A stretch of 64,000 bases of DNA from Clostridia bacterium (GTDB lineage Bacteria > Bacillota > Clostridia > Oscillospirales > Acutalibacteraceae): contig JAFQVY010000009.1 in NCBI GenBank assembly GCA_017407755.1, positions 1 through 64,000 on the forward strand, in the 5' to 3' direction. Numbering within the stretch: the stretch's first letter is position 1; each line of letters opens with the position of its first letter. This document shows, piece after piece, positions 17,417-26,386 of the stretch. The position numbers were made by a program, and so were the translations under genes. The notes below the pieces were generated by a model. The model did not search any database. It worked only from the letters and a program-made list of their open reading frames with translations, and was not told the DNA's origin.

Positions 17417-18265
17417 ATGAAGATTATCGACGGCTTTAATCTGATTTCTAAAAAACTTTCTGAGGCAGGGGCTGAGTCTCCTGCCTTTGATACATCAGAG
17501 CTTATTTCATTTGTAATAAACGCTCCCTACTCCCCTGCACTTGATAAGAATGCCGAGCTGACAGATGCTCAAGTAAAAAGGCTTTTAAGTCTTGCAGACA
17601 GGCGTGCCAAGGGCGAACCTTTACAATATATTTTAGGTATGTGGGAGTTTTACGGCTTTCCTTTTAAAGTAGGCGAAGGAGTACTTATTCCCAGAGACGA
17701 CACCGAGGTAGCCTTAAGGGCAAGCTTTAAACACCTTGACAAAATTGAAAAACCGAAAATCCTTGACCTTTGTGCAGGCAGCGGAACCCTTTCCGTTACT
17801 CTTAAAAAGCTTTACCCAAAAGCTGAGGTAACTGCAGTAGAGCTTTCAGAAAAAGCTTTTTATTATTTAAATGAAAATGCAAAGCTCAATGAGGCTGTTG
17901 TAAACCTTATTAACGGCGATATTTTTGAAGTTTATAAAAGCTTTGAAGACAGATATTTTGACCTTATAATTTCAAATCCCCCCTACCTTAAAACCCAAGA
18001 GCTTGAAAGTATGCAAAAGGAGCTTTATTTTGAACCAAAGCTTGCTCTTGACGGCGGAAAAGACGGTTTAGACTTTTACCGCAGAATTATTCCCCTTTAC
18101 ACTCCTAAGCTTAAACTAAGCGGACAGCTTATTTTTGAGCTTGACGGCAGTGAGGCACAGTACACAGAAAATCTTTTAAAAGCCGAAAATTACTCGGAAA
18201 TTGAAATTTTCGACGACCTTGGCGGCATTCACAGGGCGATAAAAGGGACTTTGTTCGAATTTTAG
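17417..18265 (+). CDS. prmC: release factor glutamine methyltransferase PrmC
   Basis: 282 aa. N-terminal helical domain, then GEPLQYILGMWEFYG and the SAM-binding ILDLCAGSGTLSV with the catalytic DLIISNPPYL. It methylates the Gln of the GGQ motif in RF1 and RF2. It follows the DUF1385 gene by 1 nt. Its last codons contain the first copy of a TTTGTTCGA repeat that lies upstream of recA. Confidence 0.95.
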   Translation: MKIIDGFNLISKKLSEAGAESPAFDTSELISFVINAPYSPALDKNAELTDAQVKRLLSLADRRAKGEPLQYILGMWEFYGFPFKVGEGVLIPRDDTEVALRASFKHLDKIEKPKILDLCAGSGTLSVTLKKLYPKAEVTAVELSEKAFYYLNENAKLNEAVVNLINGDIFEVYKSFEDRYFDLIISNPPYLKTQELESMQKELYFEPKLALDGGKDGLDFYRRIIPLYTPKLKLSGQLIFELDGSEAQYTENLLKAENYSEIEIFDDLGGIHRAIKGTLFEF

Positions 18266-18297
18266 AAAATTTGTTCGAGAATTTTCCCTTGTTTTTA

Positions 18298-18326
18298 TTG
18301 ATTTTAGCATTTATTTATTTTATAAT
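18298..18326 (+). promoter_or_regulatory. recA promoter
   Basis: TTGATT (18298-18303), 17-nt spacer, TATAAT (18321-18326). CGGGA...TCCCG forms a short hairpin in the leader (18339-18355 region). I find no Bacillus-type GAAC-N4-GTTC LexA box. A TTTGTTCGA direct repeat (18250, 18270) lies upstream. Confidence 0.7.
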
Positions 18327-18391
18327 ATGACTATGCAAACGGGAACACTAATCCCGAAGACCTTAACGAATAAGTAAAAGGAGAAATTTAT

Positions 18392-19489
18392 ATGGCACTT
18401 GATAAGAATAAAGCATTGGAGACCGCTTTGGGTCAGATTGAAAAGCAGTTTGGCAAGGGTGCGGTTATGCGTCTCGGTCAGAACTCTACACTTAACGTTG
18501 AGCACGTTTCAACAGGCTCACTTTCTCTTGACATCGCCCTTGGTATCGGCGGTCTTCCAAGAGGCAGAATTATCGAAATATACGGACCTGAGTCCTCAGG
18601 TAAAACTACACTTTCACTTCACTGTATTGCAGAGGGTCAGAAAGACGGCGGCAACGTTGCTTTTATTGACGTTGAGCACGCTTTAGACCCTGTTTACGCC
18701 GCAAATTTAGGCGTTGACGTTGACTCTCTTTTGGTTTCTCAGCCTGACACAGGCGAAGACGCCCTTGAAATTGCCGAGGCACTTATACGCTCCGGCGCAA
18801 TTGACGTAATTGTAATCGACTCTGTTGCTGCTCTTGTTCCCAAGGCTGAAATTGAGGGCGAAATGGGCGACAGCCACGTAGGCCTTCAGGCAAGACTTAT
18901 GTCTCAGGCACTAAGAAAGCTTGCAGGTGCAATTTCAAAATCTAACTGTGTTGCAATTTTCATTAACCAGCTCAGAGAAAAGGTTGGCGTTGTGTACGGC
19001 AACCCTGAGGTTACTCCCGGCGGTCGTGCTCTTAAGTTCTACAGCTCTGTCCGTCTTGAAGTAAGACGCGGCGAGGTGCTTAAGCAAAACGGCGAAATGC
19101 TTGGCTCCCGTACCCGTGTTAAGGTTGTTAAAAACAAGATTGCTCCGCCCTTTAAAGAGGCTGAGTTTGACATTATGTACGGCGAGGGTATCTCCAGAGT
19201 TGGCGAGCTTGTAGACCTTGCAGTTAAAGCAGACGTTATTCAGAAAGCGGGCGCTTGGTTTAGCTACGGCGAGCAGAGGCTCGGCCAGGGCAGAGACAAC
19301 GTTAAGATTTTATTCCAGCAAAACCCTGAGCTTGCCGCTGAAATTGAAAAGAAGCTTTGGGAAAATATCGACAAGCTTACCGCAAAGCCCTCAAAAACCG
19401 CGAAGGCAGCAGTTAAGGCTGTTGAAGCACCTCAGGCAGAGGCTCCCAAATCAGCAGGTGCTAAAATAGACATTTTAGTTGAAGACTAA
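18392..19489 (+). CDS. recA: recombinase RecA
   Basis: 365 aa. Walker [14 protein letters not shown], Walker [13 protein letters not shown], the [10 protein letters not shown] and [10 protein letters not shown] motifs and the C-terminal ILVED tail are all in place. It forms the ATP-dependent strand-exchange filament and triggers LexA cleavage in the SOS response. A linker rich in Ala, Lys and Pro precedes the acidic end. Start ATG 18392 has AAGGAG upstream. First gene of recA-recX-rimO-pgsA; the recX start overlaps its stop (TAATG). Confidence 0.98.
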   Translation: MALDKNKALETALGQIEKQFGKGAVMRLGQNSTLNVEHVSTGSLSLDIALGIGGLPRGRIIEIYGPESSGKTTLSLHCIAEGQKDGGNVAFIDVEHALDPVYAANLGVDVDSLLVSQPDTGEDALEIAEALIRSGAIDVIVIDSVAALVPKAEIEGEMGDSHVGLQARLMSQALRKLAGAISKSNCVAIFINQLREKVGVVYGNPEVTPGGRALKFYSSVRLEVRRGEVLKQNGEMLGSRTRVKVVKNKIAPPFKEAEFDIMYGEGISRVGELVDLAVKADVIQKAGAWFSYGEQRLGQGRDNVKILFQQNPELAAEIEKKLWENIDKLTAKPSKTAKAAVKAVEAPQAEAPKSAGAKIDILVED

Positions 19490-20097
19490 TGGTTATCAGT
19501 GCAATTGAACCACGCCGAAAGTCCTTATCTGCAATTTTTATTGACGGAGAATATGCTTTAAAGCTTGACACCGAAACTGTTATTAGTGCCCACCTTAAGG
19601 TGGGGCAGGAAATTGACGATGATGAGCTTTATGAGCTTGTGAAAGCCTCTGACGCCCGACGTGCAAAAGAAAAGGCTATGTGGCTGATTTCTTACCGTGA
19701 CCACAGTGAGGGTGAGCTCAGGCAAAAGCTTTCTAAGGATTTTGGCGAAGAAGCCGTAGACAAGGCTATTCAAAAGCTTATTGAGCTTAATCTTTTAAAT
19801 GACGAAAACTTTGCAAAAAAGTATGCAGAAAGCTTAAGCTCAAAGCATTTGTCAGAAAGGCAAATTCAGCAAAAGCTACGGCTTAAGGGTCTTGACCGTG
19901 ATTTAACGGCTGAAACTGTTGAAAATCTAAATCTTGATGAAAAAGAAGAAATCCGTGCTCTTATTAACAAAAAATATATCCGAAAGCTTAACAGTGAAGC
20001 TGATTTAAGGCGTACCTTTGCATCGCTTCAGAGGCGTGGCTTTTCTTATAGCGATATACGCTCTGTTATTAATGAGTTTAAGGAATTTGAGGAATAA
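19489..20097 (+). CDS. recX: RecA regulator RecX
   Basis: 202 aa of three-helix repeats with no catalytic site. Characteristic segments are ALKLDTE near the N terminus, LISYRDHSEGELRQKLSKDF, and RLKGLDRDLTAETVE. RecX binds the RecA filament groove and blocks its extension. It sits directly behind recA, which is the family's standard context. Confidence 0.9.
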   Translation: MVISAIEPRRKSLSAIFIDGEYALKLDTETVISAHLKVGQEIDDDELYELVKASDARRAKEKAMWLISYRDHSEGELRQKLSKDFGEEAVDKAIQKLIELNLLNDENFAKKYAESLSSKHLSERQIQQKLRLKGLDRDLTAETVENLNLDEKEEIRALINKKYIRKLNSEADLRRTFASLQRRGFSYSDIRSVINEFKEFEE

Positions 20098-20099
20098 CT

Positions 20100-21431
20100 A
20101 TGAGTGATAACATCAAGGTATCTATTGTGTCGCTGGGTTGTGCAAAGAACCGAGTAGATGCAGAAATGATGCTATACAAATTAAAAGAAGCAGGCTTTGT
20201 CTTAAAAGACGACCCTGCCGAGGGTGACGCCGTTATTATCAATACCTGCGGCTTTATTGAAAGTGCAAAGCAGGAAAGCATTGAGGAAATCTTAGAGCTT
20301 GCAAAGCTTAAGGAAGAAGGAAAAATCAAGGCTTTAATTGTAAGCGGTTGTCTTGCTCAGAGGTATAAATCCGACATTAAAAAGGAGCTTCCTGAGGTTG
20401 ATGCCGTTATCGGATTAGGTGCCAACGGCGACATTGTAGAGGCGGTTAAAAAGGCACTTAATAAAGAGGATTTTGAGTCTTTCCCCGACAAGGAGCTTAT
20501 GCCTTTGGGGGATAAACGTATCGGCTCAACCTTGCCCCACTATGCTTACCTTAAGGTTGCCGACGGCTGCGACAACAAGTGCACCTACTGTGCTATTCCT
20601 ATGATAAGAGGACGTTTTCGCTCCCGCACTATGGAAAGCATTATTGACGAAGCCAAAGAGCTTGCAGAGCGTGGTGTTAAAGAGCTTAACGTGATTGCTC
20701 AGGACACTACACGCTACGGCGAGGATATTTACGGCAAGCTTATGCTCCCTGCCCTTTTAAAGGAGCTTTGCAAAATTGATGGTATTGAGTGGATAAGAGT
20801 TCTTTACTGCTATCCCGACAGAATTACCGACGAGCTTATAGACACAATTGCAAATGAGGAAAAAATCCTCAATTACATAGACCTGCCCTTACAGCACTGT
20901 AACGGCAGAGTCTTAAAGGCAATGAACCGCCGAGGAGATAAGGAAAGCCTTACTGAGCTTATTAATAAAATCCGCGAGAAAATTCCCAACGTTGTGCTCA
21001 GAACGACTCTTATTACAGGTTTCCCCACAGAAACCGACGAAGAGTTTGACGAGCTTGCAGAATTTGCAAAAGAGCTTAAATTTGAGCGACTTGGCTGCTT
21101 TGCCTACTCTACCGAAGAGGACACACCTGCTGCCGAAATGAAGCAGATCGACAAGGATATAAGAGGCTTCAGAGCTGACGCCATTATGCGCAGTCAGGAG
21201 CTTATTATGGAAGACTGGTGCCAGAGCAAAATCGGTACAACGGTAAAGGTTTTGGTTGAAGGCTTTGACAGATATGCCGAGTGCTTCTTTGGCAGAAGCT
21301 ACGCAGACGCCCCTGAGGTTGACCCTAATGTTTTCTTTACAAGCGAAGAAAAGGTCAGCATAGGCGAATTTGTAAATGTTGAGGTTACAGACTACCTTGA
21401 ATGTGACCTTATTGGCGAGGTAGTAAAATGA
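20100..21431 (+). CDS. rimO: ribosomal protein S12 methylthiotransferase RimO
   Basis: 443 aa. N-terminal UPF0004 domain with SLGCAKNRVDAE, NTCGF and SGCLAQRY (three Cys for the auxiliary 4Fe-4S cluster), central radical-SAM domain with CDNKCTYCAIP, and C-terminal TRAM domain. It adds methylthio to Asp of S12. VDAEMM and the ADGCDNKC wording favour RimO over MiaB. It starts 2 nt after recX and its end overlaps pgsA by 4 nt. Confidence 0.95.
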   Translation: MSDNIKVSIVSLGCAKNRVDAEMMLYKLKEAGFVLKDDPAEGDAVIINTCGFIESAKQESIEEILELAKLKEEGKIKALIVSGCLAQRYKSDIKKELPEVDAVIGLGANGDIVEAVKKALNKEDFESFPDKELMPLGDKRIGSTLPHYAYLKVADGCDNKCTYCAIPMIRGRFRSRTMESIIDEAKELAERGVKELNVIAQDTTRYGEDIYGKLMLPALLKELCKIDGIEWIRVLYCYPDRITDELIDTIANEEKILNYIDLPLQHCNGRVLKAMNRRGDKESLTELINKIREKIPNVVLRTTLITGFPTETDEEFDELAEFAKELKFERLGCFAYSTEEDTPAAEMKQIDKDIRGFRADAIMRSQELIMEDWCQSKIGTTVKVLVEGFDRYAECFFGRSYADAPEVDPNVFFTSEEKVSIGEFVNVEVTDYLECDLIGEVVK

Positions 21432-22012
21432 ATTTACCTAATAAACTAACAGTGCTGAGGATACTTTTAGTCCCCTTTATGATTGCGGCTTTGCTTATTC
21501 CTTTTGCCCACCATGTACTTGTGGCAGGTCTTATTTTCGGCATCGCTTCAATTACCGACTGTCTTGACGGCAAAATCGCAAGAAAACGAAACCTAATAAC
21601 TGCTTTCGGCAAATTTGCAGACCCTTTGGCTGACAAAATCTTAGTTATTGCCTCTCTTGTCTGCTTTGTTTATCTTGGCTGGAGCGACCCTGTGCTTCCT
21701 ATTTTGGTGCTGTTTCGTGAGTTTGCAGTTACCTCTGTTCGCCTTGTTGCGGCTTCAAAGGGTAACGTGGTTGCGGCAAATATTTGGGGCAAGCTTAAAA
21801 CCGTTACCCAGATGATTGCAGTTATCGGAATTTTCGTTATGCAGTATTTTTCGGAGCTTTGCTCACTTTCTATAATTCCTCTTGACCCTGCAATTTTTAG
21901 CACGATTTTCTTCATTATCGGCGAAGTGCTTTTGTGGATAAGCGGTATTTTCACCATTATTTCAGGTCTTATTTACATATTCAAGTGTAAGGAATATATA
22001 TCTGATTTTTAA
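21428..22012 (+). CDS. pgsA: CDP-diacylglycerol-glycerol-3-phosphate 3-phosphatidyltransferase
   Basis: 194 aa integral membrane enzyme. The CDP-alcohol phosphatidyltransferase motif appears as SITDCLDGKIARKRNLITAFGKFADPLADK (quoted in part). It makes phosphatidylglycerol phosphate, the committed step to acidic phospholipids. N terminus MNLPNKLTVLRILL is typical. Four to five membrane helices. Overlaps rimO by 4 nt. Confidence 0.94.
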   Translation: MNLPNKLTVLRILLVPFMIAALLIPFAHHVLVAGLIFGIASITDCLDGKIARKRNLITAFGKFADPLADKILVIASLVCFVYLGWSDPVLPILVLFREFAVTSVRLVAASKGNVVAANIWGKLKTVTQMIAVIGIFVMQYFSELCSLSIIPLDPAIFSTIFFIIGEVLLWISGIFTIISGLIYIFKCKEYISDF

Positions 22013-22049
22013 TTTTTATTGCATTTTTTAAAGAAAGTGTATATAATGT

Positions 22050-22290
22050 TAAAAAACGGCGTTGAACGGGAGAAGTAACCGACAAGCGACCCTTTACAGA
22101 GATTGCGGCAAAAGCTGAAAGCCGCAAAAGTGTCGGCGGTGAAATGCACCCGCGAGCTTCCTCGGGGAAATTACAGTATCTGAGGTCGGCTGACCCCGCT
22201 ATCGGTCACAAAGGGCTGTATTTACATACGGCTGAATTTGGGTGGAACCACGGTATTGCCGTCCCTTTTTAGGGACGGCTTTTTATTTTG
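22050..22290 (+). promoter_or_regulatory. T-box riboswitch for cysteinyl-tRNA, controlling cysE-cysS
   Basis: The leader carries the T-box GGTGGAACCACGG (22241-22253), then a terminator hairpin GCCGTCCC/GGGACGGC with a T run (22258-22287). Upstream is a long stem I. The specifier is probably TGC (22145-22147), in the context GAAA-TGC-ACC, which codes for Cys. Uncharged tRNA-Cys would bind and stabilise the antiterminator, switching on cysE and cysS. Confidence 0.88.
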
Positions 22291-22318
22291 TTTTTCACTT
22301 ATTTCGGAGGTATATGTT

Positions 22319-22954
22319 ATGTTTGATACACTCAAGTCAGACCTTAACGCCTATATGGAACGCGACCCTGCGGCAAGGTCACGCTTTGAGATTTACTTTT
22401 TATACTCAGGCTTTAAGGCAGTACGTGCCTACAGGCGTGCAAACTGGTTTTACAAACACAATATGAAATTTATTGCACGCTGGATTTCCCAGAATGCAAG
22501 ACGCAGAACCGGCGTAGAAATTCACCCCGGTGCCACTATCGGCTCAGGGCTTGTAATTGACCACGGTATGGGTGTAGTTATAGGCGAAACCACCGAAATC
22601 GGCAACGACTGCACAATTTATCAGAACGTTACCTTAGGCGGTACAGGTAAAGACCACGGCAAGCGTCACCCAACATTGGGCAACAACGTGCTTGTGGGCA
22701 CAGGTGCAAAGGTCTTAGGCCCCTTTAAGGTTGGCGACAATGCACGAATTGCCGCAGGTGCAGTGGTGCTTTCAGAAGTACCCGAAAACGCTACGGCTGT
22801 TGGTGTACCGGCAAGAATTACAAGAATAAACGGAATCAAGGTAAACGACAACCTTGACCAGATTCATATTTCAGACCCTGTTTCTCAGCAGCTTTGCAAG
22901 TTGGAGCACGAAATGGCGGTTCTTAAGTCTAAATTAAAGGAGTTAGAAAAATGA
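22319..22954 (+). CDS. cysE: serine O-acetyltransferase CysE
   Basis: 211 aa, the short SAT form. Left-handed beta-helix hexapeptide repeats run from about 75 to 170 and include the active-site HPGATIGSGLVIDHGMGVVIG (given in part) and NVTLGGTGKDHGKRHP. It makes O-acetylserine for cysteine synthesis. Start ATG 22319 has GGAGG 8 nt upstream; longer in-frame reading would run into the T-box terminator. It overlaps cysS by 4 nt and is under the Cys T-box. Confidence 0.95.
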   Translation: MFDTLKSDLNAYMERDPAARSRFEIYFLYSGFKAVRAYRRANWFYKHNMKFIARWISQNARRRTGVEIHPGATIGSGLVIDHGMGVVIGETTEIGNDCTIYQNVTLGGTGKDHGKRHPTLGNNVLVGTGAKVLGPFKVGDNARIAAGAVVLSEVPENATAVGVPARITRINGIKVNDNLDQIHISDPVSQQLCKLEHEMAVLKSKLKELEK

Positions 22955-24372
22955 TACTTTATAACACTTTAGGTCAGAAAAAGCAGGAATTCGTACCCTT
23001 CGAAGAGGGCAAAGTAAGAATGTACACCTGCGGTCCTACGGTTTACCATTATGCTCACATCGGCAATCTCCGCACATATATTATGGAAGATGTGCTGGAA
23101 AAGCATCTGAGATATTCAGGCTTTGATGTTAAAAGAGTTATGAACATCACCGACGTAGGCCATCTTTCAAGCGACGCCGACACAGGCGAGGACAAAATGC
23201 TTAAAGGTGCAAAAAGAGAGCACAAGACTGTACTTGAAATTGCAGATTTTTACACCAAAGCGTTCTTTTCAGACTGCCGGAAGCTCAACATCAAAACCCC
23301 CGATGTAGTTGAGCCTGCAACACAGTGTATACCTGAATTTATCGAAATGGTTCAGAAGCTTCTCGATACAGGCTATGCATATATTTCTGAGGGCAACGTT
23401 TATTTTGACACCTCAAAGCTTGATAACTACTACGTTTTCGGCAATCAGAATGAAGACGATTTGGAAATAGGTGTCAGAGACAGCGTTACTGAGGACACTG
23501 CAAAGAGAAATAAAACCGACTTCGTTTTATGGTTTACAAAATCCAAGTTTGACGACCAGGAGCTTAAGTGGGACAGTCCTTGGGGCAACGGCTACCCCGG
23601 CTGGCACATTGAGTGCTCTGCCATAAGCTTAAAGCACCTTGGCGAGCATCTTGACATTCACTGCGGCGGTGTTGACAATGCTTTCCCCCATCATACCAAT
23701 GAAATTGCCCAGAGCGAAGCATACCTCGGCCACAAATGGTGCTCACATTGGTTCCACGTTCTCCACCTTCTTGACTCTACAGGCAAAATGAGTAAATCAA
23801 AGGGCGAATTCCTTACAGTTTCTCTTTTAGAGAGCAAAGGCTATAATCCCCTTGCATACCGCATGTTCTGCCTTCAGAGCCACTACCGCAAGCCCCTTAC
23901 CTTTACTTACGAAAGCTTAGATAACACAACCCTTGCTTACAACAAGCTCATAGCAAAAATTGCCGCTATGAACAATGACGGCGAGGTTGACGAAGTTACT
24001 GCTCAAGTGTACATCGCAAAATTCAAGGAAGCTTTGGACAACGACCTTAACACTTCTCTTGCTTTAACCTGTGTATATGACGTGCTTAAGGCAAACACCA
24101 ATGACACCACAAAGCTTTATCTCTTAAAGGATTTTGACAGAGTTTTGAGCCTTAATCTTATTGAAGAGGCAAATAAGCTCAGAGCCGAAAAAGAAGAAAA
24201 GGCATGTGCAGTTGATGCCGAGAAGGTTGAAGCCTTAATCGCAGAGCGTACCGAAGCAAGAAAAAACAAGGACTGGGCAACCGCCGACAGAATCCGCGAC
24301 GAATTAAATGCAATGCACATTGTGGTTACCGATACCCCTGAGGGCATTAAATGGCACGTTGCAGACCGTTAA
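22951..24372 (+). CDS. cysS: cysteinyl-tRNA synthetase
   Basis: 473 aa class I synthetase. TCGPTVYHYAHIGNLRTY holds the first zinc Cys and the HIGH-like HIGN, and STGKMSKSKGEF is the KMSKS loop. Further zinc ligands lie in WHIECSA and HHTNEIAQ. Charges tRNA-Cys. Co-transcribed with cysE under the T-box, so enzyme supply and Cys supply are co-regulated. A terminator follows. Confidence 0.97.
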   Translation: MILYNTLGQKKQEFVPFEEGKVRMYTCGPTVYHYAHIGNLRTYIMEDVLEKHLRYSGFDVKRVMNITDVGHLSSDADTGEDKMLKGAKREHKTVLEIADFYTKAFFSDCRKLNIKTPDVVEPATQCIPEFIEMVQKLLDTGYAYISEGNVYFDTSKLDNYYVFGNQNEDDLEIGVRDSVTEDTAKRNKTDFVLWFTKSKFDDQELKWDSPWGNGYPGWHIECSAISLKHLGEHLDIHCGGVDNAFPHHTNEIAQSEAYLGHKWCSHWFHVLHLLDSTGKMSKSKGEFLTVSLLESKGYNPLAYRMFCLQSHYRKPLTFTYESLDNTTLAYNKLIAKIAAMNNDGEVDEVTAQVYIAKFKEALDNDLNTSLALTCVYDVLKANTNDTTKLYLLKDFDRVLSLNLIEEANKLRAEKEEKACAVDAEKVEALIAERTEARKNKDWATADRIRDELNAMHIVVTDTPEGIKWHVADR

Positions 24373-24384
24373 CCAATAAATAAG

Positions 24385-24422
24385 AAAACCGTCTTGAGTA
24401 TAAATCTCAAGGCGGTTTTTTA
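24385..24422 (+). terminator. terminator after cysS
   Basis: AACCGTCTTGAG/CTCAAGGCGGTT hairpin with a T run; the minus-strand gene 24420-24641 ends within it. Confidence 0.8.
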
Positions 24423-24641
24423 ATCATATCTTGTATTATGAACGGCGGATTTAACTGCCATTTTAAGCTTATCAAGGGGACTTATTTTGGTGTCGTTCAT
24501 ATCAAACATCTTGGGAGGAAGATTAGAAGCAGAAGCAAAGGAGTGCATACGGATATCTATTTTCTCTTTTTGCACAAGAGCAAAAAGGTCGCTGATACTT
24601 TCTACCTTATCAATAGCTTCTAAAAGCTCAGTTTTATTCAC
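24420..24641 (-). CDS. small hypothetical protein (73 aa)
   Basis: Begins at GTG 24641 with GAGGAGGA upstream, giving NKTELLEAIDKVESISDLF. An acidic helix is followed by a basic C terminus (DKLKMAVKSAVHN). No known family recognised. It converges on cysS and faces the GH25 gene, with which it shares the intergenic space. A longer in-frame start at 24707 is not supported by a ribosome site. Confidence 0.6.
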   Translation of the reverse strand: MNKTELLEAIDKVESISDLFALVQKEKIDIRMHSFASASNLPPKMFDMNDTKISPLDKLKMAVKSAVHNTRYD

Positions 24642-24788
24642 AGGCACTCCTCCTCTCATTTTAATGTCTATATTATATACAAATAATCTCCCCTTTGCAA
24701 TTGTCATATTACCTCAACTTACATATTTACAGCCTGAAAAATTTGTGGTATCCTGTCTATATGTGAGTAAAATCACAAAGGATGGGAT

Positions 24789-25748
24789 ATGATTATGACA
24801 GAAAACGAAAACAAAACTTTGAAACTGCCCTTTAATCTTTCTAAAAAGCTTTTCGCTGTGCTTTGCATTATGCTTGCACTGATTATCGCTTTGGGCACAA
24901 CCCTTACCGTTGCCCTTGTTAAGCTTGAAAAAGGCAGACGCCACGGTGCCGTTTATGAAATGGATTCCCAGCTGACTCTTGCAGAAAAAGGCGATATGGT
25001 GCCTATTTGGAATGCAGATTTCGGCTACGGTGCTTTGCCTGCAATGGAGGGTGTTCCTGTTTGTACTTACAAGGAAGAAAACTTCCGCACAGACTCAAAG
25101 GGACTTAAATATTATTACGAAAACGGCGAGCTTGCCTCTTATGCAGGCATTGACGTTTCATCTTTTAACGGCGACATTGATTTTAAAGCGGTTAAAGAGT
25201 TCGGAATTGATTTTGTAATTGTACGCTTAGGCGGCAGGGGTTACGGGCAGGAAGGCGTTATTTTTGAAGACGACTACGCCTTAACTAACCTCAAATCGGC
25301 AAAAGCCGCAGGGCTTTCGGTGGGAGCTTATTTCTTTTCTCAGGCAATTACTGTAGATGAAGCCATTGAAGAAGCAAACTTCTGCCTTGATTTACTTGAC
25401 GGCTTTTATCTTGACTACCCCTTGGTTTTTGACTGGGAAACCATCGATTCAGCCGAAAACCCCAGAACCGAGGATATTTTACCCGAAACTCTGACAAACT
25501 GTGCAAAGGCTTTCTGCGATACTGTAAACAAAGCAGGATATATTCCCTGTCTTTACACAGACTCTAAAAAAGCCTATATGAAGTTTGACCTTTCAAAGCT
25601 TAAGGGTGTTGATATATGGTACGCTTTTTATAACGACGAGCCGGATATGTACTATAACTATATGATGTGGCAGTATTCCTGCACAGGATATGTAGACGGC
25701 ATTGAAGGCGACGTTGACCTTAACATTTGTTTTAAAAATTATAAGTGA
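24789..25748 (+). CDS. membrane-anchored GH25 lysozyme (muramidase)
   Basis: 319 aa. An N-terminal membrane segment (about 15-40: LFAVLCIMLALIIALG) anchors a GH25 domain (about 116-315). Motifs GIDVSSFNGDIDF, VIVRLGGRGYG and FDWETID carry the catalytic acids, and MWQYSCTG is the conserved C-terminal stretch. It would cut the glycan strand between MurNAc and GlcNAc. A promoter-like TTTACA-17-TATCCT lies at 24726-24754. LuxS starts 11 nt after the stop. Confidence 0.92.
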   Translation: MIMTENENKTLKLPFNLSKKLFAVLCIMLALIIALGTTLTVALVKLEKGRRHGAVYEMDSQLTLAEKGDMVPIWNADFGYGALPAMEGVPVCTYKEENFRTDSKGLKYYYENGELASYAGIDVSSFNGDIDFKAVKEFGIDFVIVRLGGRGYGQEGVIFEDDYALTNLKSAKAAGLSVGAYFFSQAITVDEAIEEANFCLDLLDGFYLDYPLVFDWETIDSAENPRTEDILPETLTNCAKAFCDTVNKAGYIPCLYTDSKKAYMKFDLSKLKGVDIWYAFYNDEPDMYYNYMMWQYSCTGYVDGIEGDVDLNICFKNYK

Positions 25749-25759
25749 GGATAAAAAAT

Positions 25760-26212
25760 ATGGAAATGATTGCAAGCTTTCAGATTGACCACAACAAACT
25801 TGAACCCGGTGTTTATGTTTCCCGAATTGACGGCGACATCACCACCTATGACTTAAGATTTATTAAGCCTAACACTCCGCCTTACCTTGACACAAAGTCA
25901 CTTCACACCATTGAGCATCTTTTTGCTACCTATGCAAGAAACAGCCGCTTTGCCTCAAATATTATTTATTTCGGGCCAATGGGTTGTCGCACAGGCTTTT
26001 ATCTTATAGTAAGAGAGCTTTCTTCAAAGGACACTCTTACCCTTATAAACGAAACCTTGGAAAGTGCCATAAATCACACCGGCGAAATCCCCGGCAGTAA
26101 GCCTGTTGAGTGCGGAAATGCTGCTGAGCACGACCTTGAAAAGGCTAAAGAGGATATGACTAAATATTACCAAACTATTAAGGATTTAACAATTTTCGAC
26201 TTACAGTATTAA
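25760..26212 (+). CDS. luxS: S-ribosylhomocysteine lyase LuxS
   Basis: 150 aa, standard length. The metal site HTIEHLFATYAR and the Cys-containing FGPMGCRTGFY are intact, as is the ECGNAAEHDL metal Cys segment. It splits S-ribosylhomocysteine to homocysteine and DPD, the AI-2 precursor, in the activated methyl cycle. Start ATG 25760 with GAGG upstream. It follows the GH25 gene on the same strand. Confidence 0.97.
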   Translation: MEMIASFQIDHNKLEPGVYVSRIDGDITTYDLRFIKPNTPPYLDTKSLHTIEHLFATYARNSRFASNIIYFGPMGCRTGFYLIVRELSSKDTLTLINETLESAINHTGEIPGSKPVECGNAAEHDLEKAKEDMTKYYQTIKDLTIFDLQY

Positions 26213-26292
26213 AATGTATTGTTAATTTGCACAAACATCTGCATTTGCTTTTGTGCAACTGTATCTTAAATCCCGAAAAAAGACAAAAAAGG

Positions 26293-26346
26293 TTGCAAAA
26301 CTGGGGCATTTTAGGTATAATTAGCCTTGTGTTACAGTTTTGTAAC
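26293..26346 (+). promoter_or_regulatory. promoter of the M23 gene with downstream inverted repeat
   Basis: TTGCAA (26293-26298), 17-nt spacer, TATAAT (26316-26321). GTTACA-N4-TGTAAC (26331-26346) lies just past the predicted start site and could be an operator. Confidence 0.65.
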
Positions 26347-26386
26347 CTTTATTTTTGTAAGGATTTTTTAATAAAGGAGAATTTTT

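Noticed and set aside
18242..18391. LexA (SOS) box at recA
   Set aside because: No GAAC-N4-GTTC dyad; only a half-site resemblance in the leader.
22238..22318. Upstream extension of cysE
   Set aside because: It covers the T-box and terminator; the ribosome site supports ATG 22319.
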